Under the pieces are notes generated by a model. That model did no database searches. It was given only the letters and a program-made list of their open reading frames with translations, and was not told the origin of the DNA. The position numbers and the translations under genes are program-made. A DNA stretch of 64,000 nucleotides from Hirudinaria manillensis (lineage: Eukaryota; Annelida; Clitellata; Hirudinida; Hirudinidae). Below are positions 22,538 to 37,380 of the stretch, one piece after another (the stretch's first letter is position 1; every line of letters begins with the position of its first letter). The DNA lies in the NCBI GenBank assembly GCA_034509925.1, contig CM067531.1:8317319-8381318 (forward strand). Reading direction: 5' to 3'.

Positions 22538-23684
22538 ATGGCGGACAGTTGACGACGATGATGATGATCAATTTCAATATTATTGTTAATGATAATATTT
22601 GTATTTAAAATTATTATTTTTTACCATTTATTTTTCTCCGACCTAATCAGTCGAACAAGCATGCAACCCAAAAACTCCCCACAAATAATCAAAGACCAAC
22701 CACGGCTCGTTATCTCAGCGGCATTACAATTGATCACTCAACTACGTTACTAAATAGTGCTGAAATTGAGTTTAAGAGAGCAACTTAATTGTCAAAATTT
22801 TGAACTTCTTACCAAATAAGTTTGTTGGAAAGCCTTCCTGGCTTAAATAAATAAATATATTTCTGATAACAAATAAACGAAATTATGTATTCACATAGTT
22901 CGTGCTGGAAGCTGAGCTTTAGGACTCTTTGGGACTAGATTGGTATTAGATCTTAGCTATAAAATCTCAAAATTATAAAAAAACATCTTCTGCAAAGATG
23001 GCGGCGACAACGATAACGATAATGGCGGGACAGTTTAATAATATTATGAAGTATAATCATATTAGCAGCAAATTAAATTTTAATACATTAAGTCGAAATA
23101 CTAAAGACAATAGTAATACAAGACAACGTCTACAAATACAAAAATATTGATTGCAACAAACATTTTAAACAAAGTTTATCAATTACATGGGATTGAAATA
23201 TCAACAAGGATTTGCTTGCCTTTTCACTTCTTATATCTCTAAACCAGCATCTTTAAGCTTAAGCTTAATATATTAAATTTTACTTTATACTATTGCGTAG
23301 TGCCCAATTTGTAAATATTATAAGTTGATAGTTATTTTTTATTAAATAGACTCTATAGAATTTTTGTCTGTCTTTTTAAAATCAATTTTCCTATTATTTG
23401 CTATTATAATTGTAATATTAAGTATTAAATTGGATTTTGATATGCTAAATATTAGTGCACGCAAAACACTTGCATCTCTTTTCATTAATTCATGTAATCA
23501 TTAATTATTATAATAATAAAATAGGATATTGCATTAATAATAATTATTATAATGCAATTATTATTTATAATGCAATTATTATATATAATACAATATTATT
23601 GCAATACATTATTATTTTTACGATAATAATTTAGTTTTGAAACTAAATAATAGCAATGAAGTAACACAGATGGAAAACCTGGAA

Positions 23685-23690
23685 TTTATT
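23685..23690 (-). terminator. polyadenylation signal candidate, gene B
   Basis: AATAAA on the minus strand about 40 bases after the stop codon of gene B. Confidence 0.5.
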
Positions 23691-23731
23691 GCAAAATAGA
23701 AAAGAAATTGAAGTCTTCATGGCTCCACCAG

Positions 23732-26700
23732 TCATGCATAATAAGTATCGTCAATTGATTCATAGTCCAAAACTTCGGATTCAAGGTCTTTTGGTTCTCT
23801 TCGACGTTTCAGCTTCATCTGAAAAAGAAACGAAAGAAATGAAAATGAGCTGTTTATGAAGATTATCTTCATACGTTTTATCCTTACTAGCAAATTGTCG
23901 ATATTTTCATAGTGATCACAAATATCCTGCAATGTAAGATATTGAGTCTTTAAATCATAAAACAAACTTAAAAGCAATAAACTTAGGTTTAACAAATCAA
24001 TTGCACTTACTTCCTTCATCTTCTTAGCGCTTTCTCTGAGATTGGTTAATTTCCTATAACGGGATTAAATGTTTTTATGGCAAATATTTATTACCGGATT
24101 AATAAATTTATTATAGTTAAAATAATCATGATGAGTGCGAAAATATTATATAAAATAACATATGTATGGGTCTGCGTTTGGCCCGAAATTAACCGACAAT
24201 TCGTTATAGAATATTTTTTAGCGATGTGGTCTATTCTTTTTTTAAACAAATAAAAATATAATTCAAAAAATATATTCAAAATAATAAAATTAATGTATTT
24301 TATATGTAATTATACCTAAGTTGTATTTATAAATATTTTAAGTAAGACAACTAAAAAATTAATCATTACGTAAATGACTGACGTTCAACAAATCTTTTTT
24401 TAGAAATAGATTCAGACATCTCACGATCGATCAAATAATTATGTTCTCCGAATAAATATGTTAGAATCGATTCAAAAGGCCAAACGTAGACCCTTAAATA
24501 ATTTCAAACTAACATTAAAAACTCGTGGCTACAATGTTCCTTTCTTGTCACAAAGAAATCCCTGAAGACGAATTTGTTGTTAATATATCAACAAATAATA
24601 GTTATTCAAAAATACAGTTTTGTTTACATAAACGTGAATATTTACCTAAAATACATAAATTTACGTAAATTTTAATATCCATGTATTTTTTACGGCTAAT
24701 TAAATTATAATAATAACTTCCATCAATTTTATTTAAGAGCACTTACTCTACCACCCATTTAAATTGTTTAATCCGAAAAAGAGCCGTCATAAATGTCTTT
24801 GAAAGAAAAAATAAAGTTGTTATCTTTATGTTAAAAATAATAAATATAATGATCAAAAAACACAATTACAATTTATAATTCCATAACTTATTAATTAGAA
24901 CATGCCAATATTTTAGGCGAAAATTGGTAAATAGGTTTAGGGTTAGGGTTAGGAGTGAGTGGATAAGGAAAAAAGTTTGGATGCATGGCATTAATAAAGG
25001 ATTATTTTGGAAATATTATGGCTTCTTATTTGCACAATTGATTTTTTAAAACCAATAATATATTTCTGATAATAATAGATTCTACAACAAGCTATGTTCT
25101 AGAAACTTAATAAGATAATTGTACGAAAATATAATATTTATAATAAGCATAATAATTTTGCTAGATATTACAAATAACCATAACAAGGTATTATTTTTTA
25201 CCTTTTCAATTTGATCCAGCATATAGTCATTTAAAGAATTTGTAACCTTATCATTTCTTCTTAACAGACAGGAATTGAGGAAATTTATGATTTGTATAGG
25301 CCTTACACGATGTGAATAATCAAAATGTGAAATGGAAAAGTTCAGAAATGTCAGAAAGGAATGCAGATCATTTGATATATTAATCTGAAAAAGAAAACGA
25401 AAATTGATTTTTGATAATTTTCAAAAATTAAATAAAAATTACAGTCGAAAATTTGTTTTTATCTTCTGGATGGAGGCCATACATTGATGATTTAAAATTT
25501 CTGTACATCAATAATAATGCAAAATTATTACATTATTGCGTAAATCTATAATTCTTAAAGACATAAAATTCAAATATTACTCATAAGTACGAGGGAAAAT
25601 AAAGAGAACTTCAAGTTTTGGAAGTTCATTTAGAAACATCCACTCATCATTGGGTGTCAGTATTAAAGTCAGATACCTGGATGTGAGATGCTAATGTTTA
25701 CAATGAGATCAGATCCTAAAAAGATACCAACTTACCTCAAATTTTTCAGCTGTGCAATAGAATCTAATGACAACGTGAAAAAACGAAAACCTCGAATGAA
25801 CAGCGATTCCAAATTTTGAAGCACTTTCATGGAATCAAAGAAATTTTGGATCTTATTATTGATTTTAATTTCCTCGCCGATACTTTGCCGCTCTAAACGT
25901 TCATCAAGTAGTCCCACTTCAGTCAAAGAATCTGAACACGAGGATAAATCGATTCTTTGTAGAAGATTGACAGATTTATCTGGAATGTTGATATAGAGTT
26001 TCTTCAGCTTCGGAAAATTTATGCCCTTTCCTTGTCTGACTCTTGACATACGAAGCCTTCAGAACGTTATTTGGTATAGGTATTACAATGTTGTACATTG
26101 GCATTTCAGTACTTAATTTGTTAATGAAGTGTAACTTATTGTATTATGTAAAAATTTGCCGATTTATTTTCTTAATTAAATTCCTCATTAAATCAATTTT
26201 CTTACTCGATTAGCACAATTTATGTCATATGCAATATTATAACAGCATACCTAACAATATTAATATATAATTTATGATAAACTTAGTAAGACTTCCTTAT
26301 CAAATATCAATTAAGAGCATATTACTTATGTTTTTTGATCTTGTATGGATATAAAGGGCGACAGATTTCAAGGACTTCAATAGTGGAGGAAAACTTTTCC
26401 ATGACATCCATCATGACTTCAGTCACAACAAGTGTTTGAAACGATAGCTGCCTGACTGGAAAGTCTGAATTTCCAATGTTCACAAAATCCTCTTCTGTCA
26501 ATGGACCTACTGTTAGATTGATGTTCTCCCAGTGCAAAGCCTCTCTGCTCTTAAGACAAGCAACCAAGTATTTCTGACGGATTAACCAAAATATTTCAAC
26601 ACTTTTATCTTGGATACTTTCAAATAATTTCGGTGGTAGACAAATGTCCTTTTTTACAACTTCTGAAATTGTTTTCAGTTATAATTTCTTAGATTAAAAT

Positions 26701-27234
26701 GTTTTTGCGAATAAATATGAACATGTAATTATAATATTGTAAACAAACCTTGGTTGCTTTCTTCGTCGAGTTCCAAAAATATCTCTTTAAATTGGACGAC
26801 TGTACTTCTTAATAATGTGTCTCTCAAACTTTTGATCTTTGACTTTTTGAGAGGGACTGTAAATCAAAACAGCAATTTTTATGAACCCAAAAACTGCATT
26901 AAATTCAATAAAATATGCGCTTTGTTGTTATATCAGTATTTTAGTTTTATTGCTTTAAAACATTTCTGAGTAATTGAGTGATAATGATGCATAAACAAGG
27001 GTGGCTTATACGATTTTACCGTGACATAATGATCGATACTACTATCGGTCAGAAGTAGAAGTGTTTTGAATGCTTACCGGTCTCAATACAATACCTGCTG
27101 GTTGCCTTAAAGCATCTTTCGCACAGATCTGGGTTGTGCAGCGTTGATGATTGGACAGATGATCCTAGATTCTCATCCCGATTGATACCAGTAAATATAC
27201 TTTTACAACCACATGACGAACACATATTTGCCAT
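23732..27234 (-). CDS. F-box/LRR-like family gene B, intact
   Basis: Twelve exons: 27234-27078, 26856-26749, 26662-26326, 26056-25736, 25676-25581, 25500-25443, 25384-25202, 24796-24747, 24561-24514, 24053-24011, 23926-23888, 23818-23732. They sum to 1,527 bases in one frame, 508 residues plus TGA. Residues 1-52 are Cys-rich (C5, C8, C10, C38, C41, C49). An F-box-like segment lies at about 95-140 (LPPKLF, then YLVACLKSREALHW), followed by LRR-like pieces such as LPVRQLSF in its relatives' form, INFPKLKKLYI and LNELPKLEVLFIF. The acidic C-terminus ends ESIDDTYYA. The ATG has a good context. It is a tandem paralog of gene A and more distantly of genes C-G. An F-box protein acting as a substrate receptor is a guess from pattern; the exon model itself is firm. 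Confidence 0.75.
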
Positions 27235-28491
27235 TTTTAATATTGGTTTACTATGAGAGAACAGAAATTTTGTTAAAAAATAAAGCGAGCGTTAAATAGG
27301 GACCACGGCGAGAAACAATAACAATAAAGAAGAAATGTGTTTACTAAGAACAAAGAATATCACTCATTAAAATTTTAATAATTCTTTAATGCACTTTGAG
27401 TATCTCTAAACTTTAAATCTTTAAACTTCTATCGTCCAAATGTGTGACGCTGCAAATTTATTAAAAACTAGGTAGGCACTGTTACCGAATAATGTCTCGC
27501 TAAAGTTTATTTATAAAGATTAGGCAGTGACGTTATTGTGGCAAGATGGCAGGATTTTCGAAAAAAGCGTATTTTTACGTGATATAGTTGTGGCATATAT
27601 GAAACCTATAAAAAAAAACACTCCTCTAATCGAGTACTATGTTGTGTCAAAATTTCAAAGCAATTGGTCAAGTACTTTCAGAGAACATTTACATGATACA
27701 AACACACATTGCATTTTTATTTATATAGATTATATAGATTTATTTATTGATAATTCACTATCTTTGAATACTCATACCCATCATGAAAACAATGGCTTAA
27801 CAAAGGTTGTTGAAATTCAATATAAAAAGAATTGTAATAATTACCCTTCAATTACTTTGAAGCAGGCAGTTTTAAGGGCAGCCATGTTTGACTTGTCTGA
27901 TTTAAGATTAAAATGGATGGAAGTATTGTAGAGTGCTCCATATAGGAGGTATGCCTTTCTACATACATTTCTATATATATATCTGCAAGTCCAAGAAACC
28001 AAACCCACATTTTAAAGTGAATGACTCCGCCCCCCAAAAAGTATAAAATATAAGTATAAAGTATAAAAGTATAAATATATTATAGTTTAATGTTATGGTT
28101 TTACAAGATAGATCTTAAAACTTACACCATTACGTAATAGAATTACAGATACAAATATTGGCGATTTCCAACGTAGAGTTCCACTAAATGCTGAGTACAC
28201 TAGGATTAGGAGCGGATTGTAGTCTTGCTTGTTGTTACTTCTGTGATTATTACAATATTGTTTATCCAATTTAACTGGTTATTTAATCTTGTGAGATCGA
28301 TAAATATATCCTCAAATTATTTATAATCTGCAAAAAAAAAATTCAAATTAAAACCTTCCAATTTTATTTGGCTTAACAGATATTTTATTGCACTTTGTTC
28401 TCGTAAATTGCATTTTCACCAGCCAAAGCTATGTTTATCGGTCCCATGTGATGATCATCCTATCTCCATCATCGTGATCATCACCATCATT

Positions 28492-31363
<2,872 letters not shown>

Positions 31364-31680
31364 TTAAGGGCTTCTTTTTCTGATTACTTTTCCATTTGTC
31401 CAGAAAAATAGAAAGATTCTGGCAGTGGCGATGAGGATTGCAATAGAAATGGCCGCTGCCAGCGTTGGCCATATGATCACCGGCTTGCCGCCAAAAATGT
31501 CACTGTTGTTGTCGGGCATTCTTACCTCGGCCATTTCAAATTCAATCTCATGAGCCAAGTTATAAAAAACCAATTGGTCTGAGACATTGCCTTTCCAGAC
31601 AAATTTCTTAGTAACGTAGTCTGGACTGCTGTTGGGTGTCATTGCAAACGGAGCATCCAAGGACCCAATGGCCCCTGCTT
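31364..31680 (-). CDS. 3' terminal exon of an unrecognised membrane protein
   Basis: On the minus strand the acceptor TTTGAATAG|AAG opens a 105-codon frame (phase 1 entry) ending TAA at 31364. The 104 residues contain sequons (NSS, NVS, NNS). A strong single transmembrane segment runs from about PVIIWPTLAAAI through IFLFFW, followed by a short basic tail (KVIRKRSP). This looks like the C-terminal end of a type I membrane protein. Upstream exons were not found between here and 32.6 kb. An internal consensus donor (GAG|GTAAGA) lies just before the transmembrane segment and could be used as an alternative splice. No family recognised. Confidence 0.5.
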
Positions 31681-32619
31681 CTATTCAAAATAGATGTCAA
31701 ATATGGCTATTCAATTGTCGCTTTACAACGCCTCATTTTTATGGAAATATTGGTCTGCAAGAGACCTTTACATGCATAAAAACAAAGGTTTATAACTCAA
31801 ACCTTGGAATATTCTAGTTACCACACTGCATGTAGCTATTATTAAATTTAATAATAAATGCATAAAAAATGCGTTATATTTTGCTGTCATTCAAAGTTGG
31901 TAAATGGCTTCTTTTTTTTTAATTTATTTATTATTGTTTATTTATTAATTGTTGCCTTTTTGATGACGCATGATGAAATAGTGTTGAGGATTTTCATCAC
32001 AAACAAGCATAGAGTATAAATTATATATATTTAAAAAATAATTTAGAATCATTGAAAATCTTTAAACCCGACACAGCCCAATTTCATTCAAAATGCTATG
32101 CTAAATGATTTTTTTTTGTAGGTAAAGATTGTTTATCAATTTTATTTTAAAACTTCGAAAATTTATCTGCGACGACAACTTTTATTTTATTGCGCATAAG
32201 CGGTATTTTTGGTAAATTAAATTTCATTGTTTATTTTCGTTAAGTCAATATTGCGAGACTTTTCGTCGTGGGAAAAACTTCCTAGATAAATAAAAAGGTT
32301 TGGATTTTTTGATTTAAGTGTTTTCATTTTTGTATACAAACTATTGAATGTCAACCGGTGAATCGGATGTCAATCTAAGTGCCTAATGAAATTTCCTGAG
32401 GCCACACTAAATTTATTAAACAGATTTATAAAGATTTCATACAATTTATCAAACATCAGTGACTATTTAAGAAATTAATAAAGAGCATGATGGACAAATT
32501 CGGCAATTTTGAGAAATAGAGACACATTAGTGATGATTAATGAATTAATTATATGGCTTTATAGCAAACATTGCTTTTTCTGATAATCTGATAATTATTC
32601 ATGAATTTTAGCAGCAAAT
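31681..32619. other. divergent intergenic region
   Basis: Lies between the minus-strand membrane exon and the + strand Iwr1 homolog. AT-rich. No exon was found for either gene, although promoter elements for the + strand gene should lie here. Confidence 0.4.
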
Positions 32620-33616
32620 ATGACATCCATCATCAGATTGAAGAGACAGAGGGATGAAGATCCCATTGAGAACCTGTTGGTCACTTGTAAAAAGTTCAAA
32701 CACGACGGAGAACTCCAGAAGACCTGTCAGCTCACCTTTGCAGGGACGGCAAAGTCGGAGAATGACTGTGAGAGAATCCTAAGGAAAGCTTTGCAAATGG
32801 AGATCCTGGACAAAAGCTATACCACACCAGCCGACACCAGCAAGCCTCTGGAAGTTCCAAAGAAAGGGACGAAGAGGGCTCGCCCGGCAGACGATTTGGA
32901 GGTCGTTTCGAGCGTTGGAGCTCAGAACCTTGCAAACTTATTCCAGTCAAAACGTACCAAACTTCAAACTTCTGAAAACTCAGAGAACTCGAAGTTCCGT
33001 CTCGTTGACCTGGAGAAGAAGTCCAAGGATCCGACGGAGAACTGCGTCTACGACATATTTTACGCCAACGATCCCAACATGGCATCTGCCTCCCTGGAAG
33101 TCATCAGCTTCTTCGTCCACGGAGAGGACATTTACGACGGGGAAAGCGAAGACGAGGAGACGAAGGAAGAGAATCAACTGGAAATGAATTACTTCGACGA
33201 TGATCTCGAAGAAGAGAATTACTGGAGCAAGGATTATCCTGACGAGTTCAACGTCTTCTACGAAGAAGACGAAAGCGATGATGACGAGGAGGACTCGAGT
33301 TCAGAAGCTGGTGATGACAGGCAAACAATCAAGCAACAAAACGATGGTAAGTTTTGAAACTGTTATGGATGAGTGTAATGTTATGTAATGAGTAAGTTGT
33401 AAATAGTATTATAATGAATTGTTCATTTTATCAGCTAACCATATCGTTTTGTTGGTATTAAAATATTTTCCTACAGAATTGCAGAACGACTATGGAGAAT
33501 ACATGGACGACTTTGTGAAGAGAATCACCAAGTCAGAGGTTGTCAACAAAAGTAGGAAGGAATTGATGAAGTCTGCAACGAAGATGCTGGAAAAATGCAA
33601 TATTTCTGACGATTGA
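32620..33616 (+). CDS. SLC7A6OS/Iwr1-family RNA polymerase II import factor
   Basis: Two exons, 32620-33346 and 33477-33616, join in phase 1 (G|AA) to give 288 residues. The intron is 130 bp, with donor GTAAGT and acceptor TTTTCCTACAG. Members of this family bind assembled RNA polymerase II and carry it into the nucleus. Supporting marks: the N-terminal basic start IIRLKRQRDEDPIENLL, the short block YDIFYANDP, and the family's acidic C-terminal half with NYWSKDYPDEF near residues 208-218, followed by a long Asp/Glu run. The length is typical for the family. The ATG follows an in-frame-free leader (GCAAATATGACA). This is the clearest housekeeping gene in the window. Confidence 0.85.
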
Positions 33617-34215
33617 TTTGCAAATGTTTGTTTGTTTTTTTGTAACTGTTGAGCAGTTATTGCCATTGTTTGGTGATGTTCTCAACCATTTATTGTGTGA
33701 TTAGGTCACACTGACTTGATATAATCTGTAAAAAGTTGTGAAACTTTCAATTTTCCTTTCATAAAATTCTTTTCAGTATTTGTTAAGTATTAACAAGTAA
33801 AATTCGGAAAAATTAAAGTTTAAAAGGCAAAAATGTTTTTGTTTGTCAAGATTTGGCTCTTTTTGTTTAAGCAGATTGCAGAGTGATATCGGTGGATTGC
33901 GAGGCATTTTTGGCGACGTGGCTTTGGCAGTGGACTCCTTGGATTTTGTATTTCTCTATTGAGGAGTTTAAAATTCTGTAGAAGGCATAATGGTTTCACG
34001 AATTGGTTTTCTAAATTGAGTTATTTTATTGAGCTGCAATGTCGGATTCGATGCATGAGGAACGTGCTTTGACTTTGTTTCGTGTTTATGGCATTTTCGA
34101 CGTTTTAGATTTGATTATTTTTGTTTTATGGTTCTTCTTGAGTTGAGACCAGGAAATGCAAAAATAATTTTATGATAATATTGATTGATAGTAGTTGGTG
34201 TGCCCTATCACAATG
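33617..34215. other. 3' flank, convergent intergenic
   Basis: Between the Iwr1 homolog (+) and a small membrane-protein gene (-). No exon seen and no perfect AATAAA close to the Iwr1 stop. Confidence 0.4.
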
Positions 34216-34559
34216 TTACAAGCTAGTCTCTGAATGCCTGGGCATGAGATATTGTGACATGCAGTAGCCAATAGTTGATCCCAGCAAGACAAAGAAAATG
34301 AAAATATGGTAATTTTCCCTTGTGAGTCTGAAATACTTGTACAAGTACTTTTCTCCCTCATTCACAACACTACAATCATGACTTGAATTGCCCTGACCCG
34401 AATCTGGACATGGCCAGAGTTTCAAAGTCTTGTTCAGCAGCGGTTCTTCTGCAGGTCGGTCTGTCGGGTCATCTCCAGAAGAGCGCTTTTTTGGCCCCAT
34501 CTCGAAGATGCTATTGAGTTTGATTGGGCTCCTTAGTCTTTTGATGGCTACTATCATTT
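34216..34559 (-). CDS. small membrane protein, paralog 1 (5' end not found)
   Basis: The exon starts at acceptor CACAATACAG (phase 1 entry) and runs open to TGA at 34216. It has an ATG two bases in, giving 113 residues. It contains a hydrophilic, Cys-containing region with one sequon (NSS), then a single transmembrane segment near the C-terminus (IFIFFVLLGSTIGYCM) and a short tail. It aligns by eye with the gene at 35661-36339: both share a start segment ending RLRS, a Cys-containing region, a Lys/Tyr-rich stretch (KYLYKYF against KSYMKNYL) and the transmembrane segment. An upstream exon probably exists because the entry phase is 1. Function unknown. Confidence 0.45.
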
Positions 34560-35660
34560 CTGTATTGTGACTAGCTAATTAAGAAATTTTTAAAGATTAT
34601 TAAGCTAGATCAGCCAGTTATGTATATTGTCGGATTTATGGTTATCTGCTCATTGTTTAGAATAAATCAGTTTTTTAAGGTATTAATTATTACGCTCAGG
34701 AAGAAAGAACTGTTAAAAAAGATTCTAACATGTTTTATGATAGACCCTCTCCTAGGAAAACGATTTTTGACTGGCTTAAATTGATTGAACTGATGCTAAG
34801 ATATAAAGGTATGCTATGTAGAAGTGAAACAAATAGGTTTAGTACCTCACCCATGTTAGCAAAAGCGGATTCCAGTAGCAAATAAATGCATAGTGTAATC
34901 ATTAAACATTTAATTTAAAGTCGGCAAAGACATTTCTATGATCTTTGCTGTGTTTATACGTATATATATTCTATTTTTGTAGAAAATGATTTGCTTCTCC
35001 GGAGTGTGTTTACGTTTGTAATTAAAGTTGTAAATATATTTTGGCTAAAAGTTAAAAACGTCAACAAAGAAATTTCAGCAGAACTAAAAAAACACGTTCT
35101 TAAGTAGTGCTGTATTTACAAATATATTCTGATAGTTTGGTCTACTGTGGTGAAATAGGGTGTTATGTACTAAATAAGTATTAACTTTCAAACAATTGAC
35201 AGTAATAAATTTAATAACCTTTGTAACATGAATAACAATAAATCTAATTATTAGACCTTCATGTAATATTGTAATAATTCTTAACCTTAATTCAATTTTG
35301 ATTGAAACGGTATTCCATTTATAATTTTGTATCTCAAAGTGCTATATTATGTGTATATATTAGGAACTTTATTATTATATTTTTAATAACTAAATATTCT
35401 TCCATACATTTATTAAAAATAATTTTAAAAAGGACCATATCTGTACGACGGCAAATGCCAAGGTTCGTTTAAGCTTTCAATTGTGACCATTTCTGACCTA
35501 AAATCAGTAACCGCAAAAAAAACTATTACTATATTATGAAAGTAGCAAAATATGTGTACTTTAACATTATTTTAAAACTTAAAGTTTAATATCCTTAATC
35601 CTAATGCCAAGTTTTGTACTGAAAAGTGAATAAAAAGGATCAGTGTATACAGGTTCTCCA
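34560..35660. other. intergenic between the two membrane-protein paralogs
   Basis: AT-rich. The missing first exon of paralog 1 should be here, but no open segment with a phase 1 donor could be picked out. Confidence 0.4.
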
Positions 35661-36339
35661 TCAATCCTCATCACCGAGAAACTTTGCCAGCAACAGTCCC
35701 ATGCACATTCCGAGGATAATGAAGCCGAAGAGAGTCAAGTATTGAGCTTCATTTACGTTCAGATAATTCTTCATATATGACTTTGTCTTGTCACCAAGCC
35801 CGCATTCTGAGCCAGTACAGTTTTTGTCAGCTTGTCTGATAATGCGGAAAACGCCTGGGATCTTAGTATTGCTGTCATTTCTCAGCGGATTGACTGATGG
35901 ATTTCCAGGTGACGACCAGCTGCCCGAAGAATTTCCCGACAAAGTTGAAGGACTTGTTACCCTTCTGAATTTCTTGAGAGGTAGCTTCAATAGGTTGACC
36001 ATTAGATTTATCAGCTTACTGGTGATAGAGGTATTCAATGGATTGGTTTTCCATGTACCTATTGAACTGCTGTTGACTGTGGTGATATTCAGGTCACTAA
36101 TGGAGGAGTTTTCAAGGTCTGGCATGTCTGTGATCTTATCAACTCCTTCAACTGACTTTGAATCTTTTGCTGCGATGAAAAATAGTGGCTAGTATTACTG
36201 TAAATATTATAATAGTGCATACCAAGATTTAATATATAGCCGTTTTTGGAATCGGAACTTTTGACATTGAATTGACTAGATTTATCTTTAGTCAGCATTG
36301 AGTTAAGCAAGGATCGAAGTCTCTCTAGGGCCAACGGCT
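35661..36339 (-). CDS. small glycosylated membrane protein, paralog 2 (5' end not found)
   Basis: Two exons, 36339-36223 and 36169-35661, join in phase 1 (G|CA). The intron is 53 bp with acceptor TTTTTCATCGCAG. The open frame is about 207 residues to the end. The extracellular-like region has many sequons (NSS, NIT, NSS, NTS, NSS, NDS, NCT) and Ser/Thr/Pro-rich stretches, then one transmembrane segment (FGFIILGMCMGLLLA) and a short acidic tail (KFLGDED). It is related to the gene 1.1 kb downstream on the same strand, so the pair looks like an old tandem duplication. A first exon with the true start and any signal peptide is missing from view. Family not recognised. Confidence 0.5.
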
Positions 36340-36499
36340 CTTTAGATAGGTGTCATTAACTTTTAGTTATGTTAAAACGTTAGAAATTATAGGAAGTTTT
36401 GTTTGTGGAAATAATTCTATGAAATTGATGCAAAAATCTTTTTCCTGCGGGATCTACTGTTACTTTATTTAGCCATTTGATTACAAGTTATGCAGATTT

Positions 36500-36695
36500 C
36501 ATGGGTTGATTTGGGTCGGAGGCCCAGGATTGCCTGAGGGACCAATTCCAATCAACCATCATTCAATCAATCAATGATCAGTCAAAAAATATTGGAATTC
36601 TGTAAACAATCATCAGATGATTTATGATTCAATTGCTATGTCATCCGAAAATAGCCCTGCTCAGGAGAAATTGGCACCGGCAATCTGGATAATGT
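36500..36695 (-). pseudogene. decayed copy of the last exon of the chloride-channel-like gene
   Basis: Two blocks (36660-36695 and 36500-36552, minus order) match 37605-37568 and 37556-37510, the start of the channel's final exon. They include the acceptor context ACATTCAG and residues TLSRLPVPI and LVPQAILG. About 100 bases of unrelated sequence with a stop codon separate the blocks, and the TM4 part is absent. It lies 0.7 kb beyond the functional exon. Confidence 0.6.
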
Positions 36696-37380
36696 CTGAA
36701 TGTGATGAAATTACGTGAACAGTTCAAGACAACCTCCATAACTTGTCGTCGGCAATATCAACAGCAGAATCAACAGGCAAGTATGTCGCATTTCATCTTT
36801 TTTGGCGATTATTATTATTTTTCTTTAAAAAGCTTTGTTATTGTTTCTATTTTGTGTTTTATTTTGGTTTCTTTAAATGACGTCGTTAATTCTGAACTAA
36901 TTGACCTTATTTTGTTGAATTATTGATTTCATTTAATTTTTATCGATGATTTACGTCTATTTAGAAGTTTAATTTATTTCTAAATGCATAGACTTTGATT
37001 TGAATATTTTACTTACTCGAATTTTTTTATTCAGAGATCAGTTTTGTGAATGACGGTTTGCGACTTTGAATGCAGCCTTTATAAATTATTATCATAATCA
37101 ATTAATTGCGATAATTCATTATTTATAAGTGACAAATAATTATTGCGACAGCAATTGATTAAAAAATAATATTAAACAAGCTATAATTATTATCTTAAAA
37201 GTTTTCAAATCCAAATAAATAAAATAAATGTTTAAGTTTCGAAAACAGTGAACCTACAACAACGGTAAGAGTAAAATATAAAGTATACGGTTCCGTTGTT
37301 ATCCAACGTACATTGTGATTCTCTAAGAAAAAAAGGCCTAATTCTTTGCCACTTTTGGCTTTATAATAGCTATTTTAAAT

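Larger units (their letters stand above)
22538..28491. repeat. tandem duplication unit B (about 5.95 kb)
   Basis: Second copy of 16570-22537 in direct orientation. It retains gene B intact. The non-genic parts (22538-23731 and 27235-28491) match unit A and hold no other supportable gene. Confidence 0.95.
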
